Assembly: GCA_009702955.1 (NCBI GenBank)
Contig: WLHA01000009.1
Location: 1 to 13,954 of the forward strand
From: Actinomycetota bacterium
GTDB lineage: Bacteria > Actinomycetota > Acidimicrobiia > IMCC26256
Reading direction: 5' to 3'
DNA: 13,954 nt
The notes under the pieces were generated by a model. That model was not told the origin of the DNA and searched no databases. It was given only the letters and a program-made list of their open reading frames with translations. Shown in pieces: positions 6,655 to 13,589 of this stretch. Each line of letters opens with the position of its first letter. Within the stretch, counting starts at the first letter, position 1. The position numbers and the translations under genes were made by a program.

Positions 6655-7917
6655 TCAGTCGTAGAGGCCGGGGTACGGCACGAAGTTGGCACAGAGCGAA
6701 TTCACACGCGACAGAACGGAGGCACGCACCTGCTCATCCTCTGGAGACCTCAAGACCTCACCGATCATCGCGGCAATCACGGCCATCTCAGACTCAGTCA
6801 TACCTGTAGTGGTGACTGATGCGGTTCCGAGCCTGATTCCACTCGTAACGAAAGGCTTCTCCGGGTCGTTCGGGATTGCGTTTTTGTTGCAGATAATTCC
6901 GGCTGCGTCGAGAGCGTTCTGGGCAACCTTGCCGTTTACTCCAAAAGGACGGAGGTCAACGAGCACCATGTGATTATCTGTACCACCGGAGACGATTCTG
7001 AATCCCTCAGCGATTAGGCCATCTGAGAGAGCACGCGCATTACGCACGATCTGCGCTGCATACTCCCTGAATTCAGGGCGCTGAGCCTCTGCGAAGGCAA
7101 CGGCCTTTGCAGCGACTACATGCATAAGCGGGCCACCCTGGAGACCGGGGAATATTGCTTTGTCTATAGCGGCAGCGTGCTCTGCACGACTCAGAATGCA
7201 GCCAGCGCGCGGTCCGCGCAGAGTCTTATGTGTAGTGAACGTAACGACATCTGCATAAGGAACTGGTGAGGGGTGCGCTCCACCTGCGATGAGACCAGCG
7301 ATGTGTGCTGCATCAACCATTAGCAGCGCTCCCACCTCGTCCGCTATCGACCTGAACTCCGCGAAATCGATAGTGCGCGGATACGCGGTAGCCCCCGCAA
7401 TGATCAGCTTCGGCTTCTCTGCCACAGCGAGCGCACGAACCGCGGCGTAATCGATGCACTCAGTCTCTGGATCAACGCCGTAAGCCACGAAGTTATAGAG
7501 ATGACCACTGAAGTTGACCGGAGAACCGTGGGTTAAGTGCCCACCCTGATCCAGACGCAGACCCATTACCTTGTCGCCTGGGTTGAGGAGGGCGAAGTAG
7601 ACAGCCATATTTGCGTTGGCGCCGGAGTGCGGCTGCACATTGGCATGCTCTGCACCGAACAAAGCTTTTACACGCTCGCGAGCTAGCTCCTCGGCCTCAT
7701 CAACGACTGCGTTTCCGCCGTAATAGCGTTTACCCGGGTAGCCCTCGGAGTACTTATTCGTAAGCGGTGAGCCCTGCATCGCCATCACCGCTGGGGAGGT
7801 GAAGTTCTCGGAGGCAATCATCTGGAGTGTCGAATTTTGGCGATGGACTTCGCGCTTAAGAATCGCAGCGAGAGCAGGGTCGGATGCTTGCAGAGCAGAG
7901 AACGCTGGGTCGGTCAT
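6655..7917 (-). CDS. glyA: Serine hydroxymethyltransferase
   Basis: A 420-residue cytoplasmic PLP enzyme that interconverts serine and glycine while charging tetrahydrofolate with a one-carbon unit. The PLP-binding lysine is Lys231 in DVVTFTTHKTLRGPRAG (223-239). Other family landmarks are IASENFTSPAV (34-44), TNKYSEGYPGKRYYGGN (53-69), QPHSGANANMAVY (95-107), VDAAHIAGLIAGG (201-213) and FPGLQGGPLMHV (256-267). Length matches the bacterial family. ATG 7917 has AAGGA seven bases upstream. It is nine bases ahead of the WecA-like gene, so the two are very likely cotranscribed. The leader region contains a 16-bp tandem repeat listed separately. Confidence 0.98.
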   Translation of the reverse strand: MTDPAFSALQASDPALAAILKREVHRQNSTLQMIASENFTSPAVMAMQGSPLTNKYSEGYPGKRYYGGNAVVDEAEELARERVKALFGAEHANVQPHSGANANMAVYFALLNPGDKVMGLRLDQGGHLTHGSPVNFSGHLYNFVAYGVDPETECIDYAAVRALAVAEKPKLIIAGATAYPRTIDFAEFRSIADEVGALLMVDAAHIAGLIAGGAHPSPVPYADVVTFTTHKTLRGPRAGCILSRAEHAAAIDKAIFPGLQGGPLMHVVAAKAVAFAEAQRPEFREYAAQIVRNARALSDGLIAEGFRIVSGGTDNHMVLVDLRPFGVNGKVAQNALDAAGIICNKNAIPNDPEKPFVTSGIRLGTASVTTTGMTESEMAVIAAMIGEVLRSPEDEQVRASVLSRVNSLCANFVPYPGLYD

Positions 7918-7947
7918 TTCGAAGTCCTTATGAAGTTGAGATTTATC

Positions 7948-8005
7948 TAAGTAGAACAGTGTTTAAGTAGAGCAGTATTTAAGTAAAACAGTGTTTAAGT
8001 AGAAC
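7948..8005. repeat. 16-bp tandem repeat, 3.6 units, in the rpiB-glyA spacer
   Basis: Plus-strand units: TAAGTAGAACAGTGTT (7948-7963), TAAGTAGAGCAGTATT (7964-7979), TAAGTAAAACAGTGTT (7980-7995) and a partial TAAGTAGAAC (7996-8005). Units 2 and 3 differ from unit 1 at two and one positions. Units 1 and 3 contain AACAGTGTT, an odd palindrome with AACA/TGTT arms, so the two intact cores are 32 bp apart, about three helical turns. The array fills most of the 90-base spacer upstream of glyA. It may be replication slippage, an operator array or an untranslated leader element. Confidence 0.9.
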
Positions 8006-8007
8006 CT

Positions 8008-8448
8008 TTAGTTCGATTCGAGTTCGGTAATTTTTGCCACGCGAGCTGCATGGCGACCGCCGGCGAAAGTAGCAGTCAAGAAAGCTCTCACTGCGTCCTC
8101 GGCTGTCTGCTCCCCAATGAAGCGAGCTCCGAGTGAGCAGATATTTGCATCGTTATGCTCAACCGCTAGGCGAGCGGAGGTTGCATCGTGCGCCACTGCG
8201 CAGCGAACCCCATTGATCTTGTTCGCTGCAATCGCAATGCCGTTGCCACTTCCGCAGATCAAGACTCCGCGGTCAGCATCGCCGTTGGCCACAGCCCGCC
8301 CAACCAACGCACCAAGATCCGGGTAGTCAACTGACTCAGAGGAGTCGGTCCCTAGGTCAGTCACATCAAAGCCATCTGCCTCTGCGAGGGCTACTAGGTG
8401 CTGTTTGAGAGCAAAGCCTGCATGGTCGGAACCGAAGACGACCCTCAT
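8008..8448 (-). CDS. rpiB: Ribose-5-phosphate isomerase B
   Basis: A 146-residue cytoplasmic enzyme of the pentose phosphate pathway that interconverts ribose-5-phosphate and ribulose-5-phosphate. GSDHAGFALK at 6-15 is the classic start, with Asp8 and His9 in the active site. CGSGNGIAIAANK at 65-77 gives Cys65 as the likely catalytic base, as in the E. coli enzyme; mycobacterial RpiB, as I remember it, uses a glutamate a little further on. HNDANICSLGARF (98-110) and GRHAARVAKI (131-140) complete the phosphate and substrate sites. LacA/B-type galactose-6-phosphate isomerases share the fold but are unlikely in this housekeeping context. ATG 8448 is fixed by the family N-terminus, but no ribosome binding site precedes it. 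A short leader frame ends on top of it instead. Confidence 0.96.
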   Translation of the reverse strand: MRVVFGSDHAGFALKQHLVALAEADGFDVTDLGTDSSESVDYPDLGALVGRAVANGDADRGVLICGSGNGIAIAANKINGVRCAVAHDATSARLAVEHNDANICSLGARFIGEQTAEDAVRAFLTATFAGGRHAARVAKITELESN

Positions 8449-8486
8449 GATGGGTCTCGATCTTGACTCAGTTGGAGCTTGAGCAT
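8445..8486 (-). CDS. Candidate 13-codon leader peptide overlapping the rpiB start
   Basis: A short open frame, MLKLQLSQDRDPS, starts at ATG 8486 right after CTAGAGGAGAA and ends with TGA at 8447-8445, sharing ATGA with the rpiB start codon. rpiB itself lacks a Shine-Dalgarno sequence, so ribosomes ending here could restart on rpiB. An in-frame ATG at 8504 would give 19 residues (MTSRGE added), but the ribosome binding site lies inside that extension and favours 8486. There is no run of one amino acid to suggest classical attenuation. It is too short for any homology judgement; the evidence is purely the signal arrangement. Confidence 0.45.
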   Translation of the reverse strand: MLKLQLSQDRDPS

Positions 8487-8513
8487 TTCTCCTCTAGAGG
8501 TCATCGCTTCACT

Positions 8514-8548
8514 CTAACGCCGGGCCACCGTTGGGAACGTGCCGTTAG
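8514..8548 (-). terminator. Weak inverted repeat at the end of the first glycosyltransferase gene
   Basis: CTAACG (8514-8519) and CGTTAG (8543-8548) are inverted copies, separated by 23 bases and overlapping the glycosyltransferase stop codon. There is no U tract on the minus strand after it. At most this is a weak, protein- or Rho-assisted end; readthrough into rpiB is possible. Confidence 0.25.
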
Positions 8549-9750
8549 CGCGCCCCTGCATCTCGATATGCGGTCATCAGCCCCTCAAGGTGGCCTGCCC
8601 AATCGAGGGGGGCGAGCTCAGGGGGCGCGGTGTAATCCGCTGGGGCGGCAGCAAACATGCGCAGGCGATCTGATAGCGCCCCCGAGTCTCTAGACGGGAA
8701 CAGCAAGGCCGATGCCTTGGGGCTGATCAACTCGGGAATCCCGCCGGCCTCAGCACCAATTACCGGAATTCCGCGCGCACGAGCCTCGTTGAGCACGATC
8801 GGGGCAGGGTCGCTCCACTCGGATGGCACTACGAGGCAGTCAATCTCATTGAAGAACTGCTCCTTCGTATCGCCTCCAACCCAGCCAAGTGCCTCTACGC
8901 CATCACTACTAGGAGCAGCACCACTAGGAGCAGCACCACTAGGAGCAGCACCACTCGGAGCAGCACCGGCACTCTGCACTTCGCTCAGAAGCGGCCCGCG
9001 TCCCCCTACAAGTAAACGCGATCCGCGAATATCCGCAGCCTTGAATGCGCTCAGAAGCGTACCTACGCCTTTGTACGCAGCGAGCTGGCCGAGGTATCCG
9101 AAGACCGGCGCACCGACATCTCGAACTGGGCGCGGCTCCGGAGGACTCTCCACAGGGTTATAGAGAATACGAAGACGCCCCGATGCCCACTCGAGACGTT
9201 CGTGCTCTGCTGCAACTGCCTTTGAGACTCCGAGCACTACGTCGGGAGCGTTCCCTCGAATCTGGCGCTCGCGTACCGCTGTAATCGCAGCGCAGCCCCT
9301 GCATGAAGTGGTGCAGGCTGTGCCGTCTCGCTGCACCATTGAGGTTCGCTGGCAGAGCAACCAGTAATCGTGGAGCGTATGCACATGGGGAATCTGCATC
9401 TTCCCTGGTCGAGTTAGGGCAACCGCCGACATACCTTGCACCGTGTGTGAGTGGACAACATCCGGTGCGAAATCACTTATCACCTTCTCGAGAATCGATG
9501 CCGTGTCAGGGTTCCAAACATCTCTGAGGTGCATCAATGCCCGTTTTGAGGCGGGTTGGCTGGCAAATTCCTGCAGTGGATACGGCTTGGAAGGTACCTG
9601 CGCTATTACACGCTCCCCCGGAGAACCATATGTAACTACCCCAACCTCATGACCAGCATCGACGAGGCGTTCGGCTAGTTGGGCAGCATGGAGTTCGGCT
9701 CCGCCAAGAACTGCAGGCGGCCAGAGACTTGAGAGCAGTAATACACGCAC
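8545..9750 (-). CDS. GT4-type glycosyltransferase with a (GAAPS)4 insert
   Basis: A 401-residue GT-B fold retaining glycosyltransferase, probably adding a sugar to a lipid-linked surface glycan on the cytoplasmic face. The N-terminal domain starts MRVLLLSSLWPPAVLGGAEL, with the Gly-Gly-Ala-Glu loop at 16-19. THTLHDYWLLC-type residues (124-133) and four cysteines (133, 146, 150, 153) form a cluster seen in some GT4 enzymes. The C-terminal domain has GYLGQLAAYKGVGTLL (218-233) and PSEWSDPAPIVLNEA (309-323). In this last motif the usual Glu-x7-Glu pair reads Asp314-x7-Glu322. Residues 262-281 are four copies of GAAPS, encoded by near-perfect 15-base repeats, in a loop after GGRGPLL. The start is GTG 9750, with no clear ribosome binding site. 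Sugar donor and acceptor are not predictable. Confidence 0.88.
   Translation of the reverse strand: MRVLLLSSLWPPAVLGGAELHAAQLAERLVDAGHEVGVVTYGSPGERVIAQVPSKPYPLQEFASQPASKRALMHLRDVWNPDTASILEKVISDFAPDVVHSHTVQGMSAVALTRPGKMQIPHVHTLHDYWLLCQRTSMVQRDGTACTTSCRGCAAITAVRERQIRGNAPDVVLGVSKAVAAEHERLEWASGRLRILYNPVESPPEPRPVRDVGAPVFGYLGQLAAYKGVGTLLSAFKAADIRGSRLLVGGRGPLLSEVQSAGAAPSGAAPSGAAPSGAAPSSDGVEALGWVGGDTKEQFFNEIDCLVVPSEWSDPAPIVLNEARARGIPVIGAEAGGIPELISPKASALLFPSRDSGALSDRLRMFAAAPADYTAPPELAPLDWAGHLEGLMTAYRDAGAR
8911..8967. repeat. 15-bp in-frame minisatellite inside a glycosyltransferase gene
   Basis: On the plus strand AGGAGCAGCACCACT occurs three times without a mismatch (8911-8925, 8926-8940, 8941-8955), then a fourth, partial copy CGGAGCAGCACC (8956-8967). 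Unit length is a multiple of three, so copy-number change would keep the frame and only lengthen or shorten the GAAPS tract. The lack of decay between copies suggests recent expansion. Confidence 0.95.
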
Positions 9751-10910
9751 GACGTTGCGTAGGCTACAACCCAGTCGCGAGGCGCGCGACCGAGAGCGAA
9801 CACAGGCAGGGTCTCATCCGTACTGCAATTGTCCAAGACCATTTAGTCCAGATCGGTGGAGCAGAGCGCGTACTTCTTGCCATGGCTCGAGCACTCCCCG
9901 GGAGCGACGTCTACACGTCTTTCTATGAGCCAAGCGCTACGTACCCAGAGATGGAGAGCCTCGACATCAATACGATGCCGATCAATCGGATCAGTGCGCT
10001 CAGATCGCATCACAGGCTCGCCTTCCCACTTCTTGCACCCTCATTTAGCGCCACGAAAATCGATGCAGATGTCACCGTCTGCGCCACTGCCGGTTGGTCA
10101 CATGGTGTGCGCACCTCCGGGGCCAAGATTGCCTACTGGTATGCCCCAGCTCGCTGGCTTTACCAACTCGACGAGTACGCAGGGCCTCGCAGATCTGTGC
10201 GGGCCGCGGCGAAAGCCATGGCGCCATTCCTTGGCCCTTGGGACCGCCACGCTGTCGCCTCCGTTGATCGACACATCGCTCTGTCAAGCGTCATACAGAA
10301 CAGGATCAGAGCGTTGTACAGAGTCGAGGTTGATCTACTCGCACCGCCATCTACGTTTAGAGCCGATGGGCCAATCGATGATTCCTTAGGGATCAATCCA
10401 GGATTTATTCTCTGTGTAGCCCGCTTGCTCCCCTACAAGAATGTTGATGTAGTGATTGAGGCGATAAAGCGCACGCCACATCTCCAACTTGTGATCGTTG
10501 GTCGTGGACCAGAGGCTGAGCGCCTCAAGTCATTAGCCCCAAAGAGCACTGTTTTTCTAGAGGGTGTTACTGATGCGCAACTCAGGTCGCTCTACCGAGA
10601 CTGCTGTGCATTAGTTGCTGCAGCTCACGAGGATTTTGGGCTCACGCCACTTGAGGCCGCAGCGTTTGGGAGACCGAGTGCGGTACTCGCGTCTGGCGGG
10701 TTTCTAGATACCGTGATTGATGGCGAGACTGGCGTGACCTTCGAAACTGCTACCCCAGAAGCAGTATCAGAGGCAATTAACAGGGTCACGAGTGAAACAT
10801 GGAGCGAACCCGCCCTAATCGCCCGCGCGGATACCTTCTCCGAAGCAGTATTTGCAGCGCGCCTCAACGAAATTATTGCAACAACTGCAAATGAGCGAAG
10901 AACCGCGTAG
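9729..10910 (+). CDS. GT4-type glycosyltransferase (mannosyltransferase-like)
   Basis: A GT-B fold glycosyltransferase of up to 393 residues. The family-like N-terminus is RTAIVQDHLVQIGGAERVLL, followed by WYAPARWLYQ and a long helical region. The C-terminal domain begins at GFILCVARLLPYKNVDVVIE and includes VIVGRGPEAERL. EDFGLTPLEAAAFGRPSAVL carries the intact Glu-x7-Glu pair for the nucleotide-sugar ribose and phosphates, and the WbaZ-like pattern suggests mannose or a related sugar, with low certainty. The start is a problem: the only ordinary start codon before the conserved IGGAER motif is TTG 9729, which adds 29 unusual residues and overlaps the divergent neighbour by 22 bases. The natural position would be codon 30, which is ATC (9816-9818). 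It converges with the next glycosyltransferase, 12 bases away. Confidence 0.87.
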   Translation: MRAVIHARRCVGYNPVARRATESEHRQGLIRTAIVQDHLVQIGGAERVLLAMARALPGSDVYTSFYEPSATYPEMESLDINTMPINRISALRSHHRLAFPLLAPSFSATKIDADVTVCATAGWSHGVRTSGAKIAYWYAPARWLYQLDEYAGPRRSVRAAAKAMAPFLGPWDRHAVASVDRHIALSSVIQNRIRALYRVEVDLLAPPSTFRADGPIDDSLGINPGFILCVARLLPYKNVDVVIEAIKRTPHLQLVIVGRGPEAERLKSLAPKSTVFLEGVTDAQLRSLYRDCCALVAAAHEDFGLTPLEAAAFGRPSAVLASGGFLDTVIDGETGVTFETATPEAVSEAINRVTSETWSEPALIARADTFSEAVFAARLNEIIATTANERRTA

Positions 10911-10922
10911 AGCTCTTAGGCC

Positions 10923-12044
10923 TTATCGACGCGCCGACGCCGAGAGGGCATCGCTGTAAGACTCAACGAGAGACTCGGCGACCATTGCCACAGTAGGAAT
11001 CCAATTCGGGATCACGGGCGCGTGGTGCTGCGCGGTGGATCGCGCTGCCGCAAGAATCGCATCATGCCAACCCTGCGAGTCATCAGGGTCTAGGTGCACG
11101 GCGCCTCCATTCGCAACCTCAACAAGAGCCGGGTCCGTAGATGCAATCACCTGCGTGCCCACCGTCATTGCCTCAACTACCGGCAGGCCATAACCCTCTT
11201 CGCGCGACGGGTACAGGAGCGCGGTGGCGTACTCGTACATCCACCTTAAAGATGCATCGCTGGCACCGACCACTCGACGAGCCGAGCCTTGGCCTATCAA
11301 GGAGTCAATTGCTCGTTGCGTCTCTTCGCTCTTCCAGCCACCACTGCCGACTACTACAAGGAGCATCCCCGTCTGCTTAAAGACGCTAGGCCATACGCTG
11401 ATGAGCGCATTGAGGTTCTTCCTAGGAGAGAGGTCCCCTACAGCAAGACAAAATTTGGTGTCTACTAACTCGTCAACTGCCTCTGCGGGCGCTGCGAAGA
11501 GTTCGCCCCCAAATGGAAGGCCAACTTTTCTCGACTTGGAGCCCCATTTCGCGTTGTAGGAAGCAACAGAGGCGACTACCGCTTGCGTGTGCGTCACTAT
11601 CGCATCTGCTCGCTCAATGGAGTCAACATATTGCCGCGGAAGCAATACGCGTTTCGCTAGACGGAATTGGCTCGCATCATGCAGAAGTGTTAGGTCGTGA
11701 ACGGTAAGGACTCCAGCCAAACGAGAGACCGGGAGCACGTGCTTGCTGGCATGAATGAGCTCAGCCCCCCTCTTCGCAAACTCGCCACCAAGACGCCATC
11801 GGACCCAAGCCGCCTGCGATATCTGCCCGCTATGAGGTATCGAGATCACATCAATAACGTTGCTCGGGAGCTTACGGTCTCCATTTTGCAGGGCAACCTC
11901 TGGCAGAGCAAGCACGAGTTCAATGTCGCTTCGAGTCCCCATAAGAGTGATCAACTGCCTGCCGACTCGCGCTATACCGTCATGCCTATTGAAAGTCTCG
12001 GCCACTAATCCAACGCGAAGCGTCAAGGTGTAGCTCTCTGCCAC
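10923..12044 (-). CDS. GT4-type glycosyltransferase
   Basis: A GT-B fold glycosyltransferase of 373 residues. N-terminal domain: LRVGLVAETFNRHDGIARVG, then a basic stretch and GVLTVHDLTLLHD. C-terminal domain: FCLAVGDLSPRKNLNALISV, LLVVVGSGGWKSEE, and PSREEGYGLPVVEAMTVGTQ with an intact Glu-x7-Glu pair. The pattern resembles rhamnosyl/mannosyltransferases of O-antigen clusters, but the donor cannot be read off. The start is either GTG 12044 (22-base overlap with the upstream ligase-like gene) or TTG 12026, which gives MTLRVGLVAETF and a TTGA overlap like the four-base overlaps elsewhere in this window. No strong ribosome binding site decides between them. It is cotranscribed with the ligase-like gene. 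Confidence 0.88.
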   Translation of the reverse strand: MAESYTLTLRVGLVAETFNRHDGIARVGRQLITLMGTRSDIELVLALPEVALQNGDRKLPSNVIDVISIPHSGQISQAAWVRWRLGGEFAKRGAELIHASKHVLPVSRLAGVLTVHDLTLLHDASQFRLAKRVLLPRQYVDSIERADAIVTHTQAVVASVASYNAKWGSKSRKVGLPFGGELFAAPAEAVDELVDTKFCLAVGDLSPRKNLNALISVWPSVFKQTGMLLVVVGSGGWKSEETQRAIDSLIGQGSARRVVGASDASLRWMYEYATALLYPSREEGYGLPVVEAMTVGTQVIASTDPALVEVANGGAVHLDPDDSQGWHDAILAAARSTAQHHAPVIPNWIPTVAMVAESLVESYSDALSASARR

Positions 12045-13531
12045 TCGCTAGCGGGTCCGTAGGATTCCTCGCTAACTTTCTCAACCTCGTTGGTTGGTCC
12101 CGCACGAACTACGGGCGCCAACTCGCTCTCGCTGACTCCCCTCATTCGAGGCGACATCGTTGAGACAATCGCGAGCATGAGCCAGAAGAGGGCGTCCATT
12201 GGAATCATCTCAAAATATGACGCAACAAAACATGCACCCATGATCCCGAGAACCTGAGCAGACCATCCAGCAGCAAAATGCTTGTCTTCTTCCTCTACGC
12301 GCTTCTCGACATACCTGCCAGTCAGAAAAGCAGAGACAAGAAGCGAGACGAAGAGCCAAAGGCCAACAAGCCCTATCTCCAATCCCACCTTCAGATAAGC
12401 ATTATCCGCCTGGAATGTGTTTACTCCCAGAGCGGTGGGCGCCGCGGTTGTTGCCACCTTCGCAGCTGCTGCCCCTGTGGTTCCGATCCCGTCGCCGATC
12501 GGATTACTCCAGACAGCTCCACCACGATCCGCCCAAGAGGTTGTTCGAACATTGAGGCTGTTGGACTGCAGAGCGGCACTTGTGAACGAACTCCCACCGG
12601 GCATAAATAGAAGCGCAGCGAAGGCAAGCGGAATAAACGCAACGAGGATTTTATAGCGATGAAACGCGAGATAGAGAAGCCCAATTCCTAGCCCGAGCCA
12701 AGCGCCACGAACATAAGCAAACACGATCGCTACGCCAATTAGGGGAAGCGAAAATAGGAATATTCGGTTACGCAGGCGCTTCGGATCTGCAATGGCACGA
12801 GGAAGCGCTATGAGGACAGTGAGCATGAGGTAGAACGCGAAAGGAAACGGCTGGTTAAACGTCGAGAATGATCGCAAGCGCCACCCATTCGCAAACCTAA
12901 TTACCTCGTTGTACGGGTATCCCCAGGCAGCGAGTTGAGCGTGCCCGACGAATTGTTGATAGATGCCGTAAATAGACGAAATAATTGCGACACCGATAAA
13001 TATATTTATCAGCTGATCACGATCATCTCTGTTGAGAGGGCATCTCCATACCACCACAGCAATCAAGATATTGAAGTACGAAATTCTCAAACCAATTAGA
13101 GCTGTTCCCATTCCGACCATAGGTACTGTGACGACTGCAATTGCAAACAGAGCTGCGACTGCAGGCACCCAACCCGGAACGCGTCGCCCGCGGGCACCAC
13201 GCGCATCAGATGGGCAGAGAAATGTTGCGATTACGAGGCCTAATACGAAAGCCTCTTTCCACCCCTCAGCCCATACTGGGATTGGAACGACGTAGTGGAG
13301 GCCGTCAAAGGGGATCAAAGCAGCAAAAATCAGGATCCCTGTCTGCGGACGCTTCACAACTGTTAGCCCTAGCGGGATTAATACGGCCAAAAAAATAAGG
13401 TAAGGCCATAGCCCTGTAATGACCCCAAGGGAAGCAACCACTGCCCCTAGAGCTAGAGCCAAGGAGGTAGGCAGGTCGAGGCTCGCGAGACTAAAACCGC
13501 GAAGCCGGGGGTTTTGAAGCAGACCAACCAT
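12023..13531 (-). CDS. O-antigen ligase / Wzy-type polymerase family membrane protein
   Basis: A 502-residue polytopic membrane protein with about ten to eleven hydrophobic spans, of the Wzy_C/O-antigen ligase superfamily, which polymerises or transfers lipid-linked glycans on the outer face of the membrane. Family-like features: RSFSTFNQPFPFAFYLML at about 220-237; FAYVRGAWLGLGIGLLY at about 271-287 (Arg275 in the conserved Arg-Gly pair); a large extracytoplasmic loop including NPIGDGIGTTG at about 343-353; and ADNAYLKVGLEIGLVGLWLF at about 375-394, where Asp replaces the more common His. The frame is open to 13690, but ATG 13531 is chosen: it has AGGA upstream and starts just before the first hydrophobic part, while the longer version would run 100 bases into the divergent gene. 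A cytoplasmic charged tail ends the protein. Ligase and polymerase cannot be told apart by sequence alone. Confidence 0.85.
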   Translation of the reverse strand: MVGLLQNPRLRGFSLASLDLPTSLALALGAVVASLGVITGLWPYLIFLAVLIPLGLTVVKRPQTGILIFAALIPFDGLHYVVPIPVWAEGWKEAFVLGLVIATFLCPSDARGARGRRVPGWVPAVAALFAIAVVTVPMVGMGTALIGLRISYFNILIAVVVWRCPLNRDDRDQLINIFIGVAIISSIYGIYQQFVGHAQLAAWGYPYNEVIRFANGWRLRSFSTFNQPFPFAFYLMLTVLIALPRAIADPKRLRNRIFLFSLPLIGVAIVFAYVRGAWLGLGIGLLYLAFHRYKILVAFIPLAFAALLFMPGGSSFTSAALQSNSLNVRTTSWADRGGAVWSNPIGDGIGTTGAAAAKVATTAAPTALGVNTFQADNAYLKVGLEIGLVGLWLFVSLLVSAFLTGRYVEKRVEEEDKHFAAGWSAQVLGIMGACFVASYFEMIPMDALFWLMLAIVSTMSPRMRGVSESELAPVVRAGPTNEVEKVSEESYGPASEWQRATP

Positions 13532-13575
13532 GAGTCCTGATACTACCCGTGGTACAGAAGCACTTGAACGGCGCG

Positions 13576-13581
13576 TATCAT
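13576..13581 (+). promoter_or_regulatory. Candidate -10 element for a leaderless transcript of the Wzz-like gene
   Basis: TATCAT matches the actinobacterial TANNNT pattern and ends eight bases before ATG 13590, the distance expected if transcription begins at or next to the start codon. No Shine-Dalgarno sequence precedes either possible start, which fits leaderless translation. There is no good -35 box at 17 bases (TTGAAC at 13564 is too close). Confidence 0.3.
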
Positions 13582-13589
13582 GTCGCCAT

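Noticed and set aside
7948..8005. CRISPR-like array
   Set aside because: Units are contiguous 16-mers without unique spacers, and no cas gene is present.
8545..9750. Pseudogene status for the first glycosyltransferase because of the repeat insert
   Set aside because: The repeat is in frame, both domains are complete, and the donor-site motif is present with only a conservative Glu-to-Asp change.
10911..10922. Bidirectional terminator between the convergent glycosyltransferases
   Set aside because: The gap is only 12 bases; GAGCTC nearby is palindromic but far too short to form a stable hairpin, and no T run follows.
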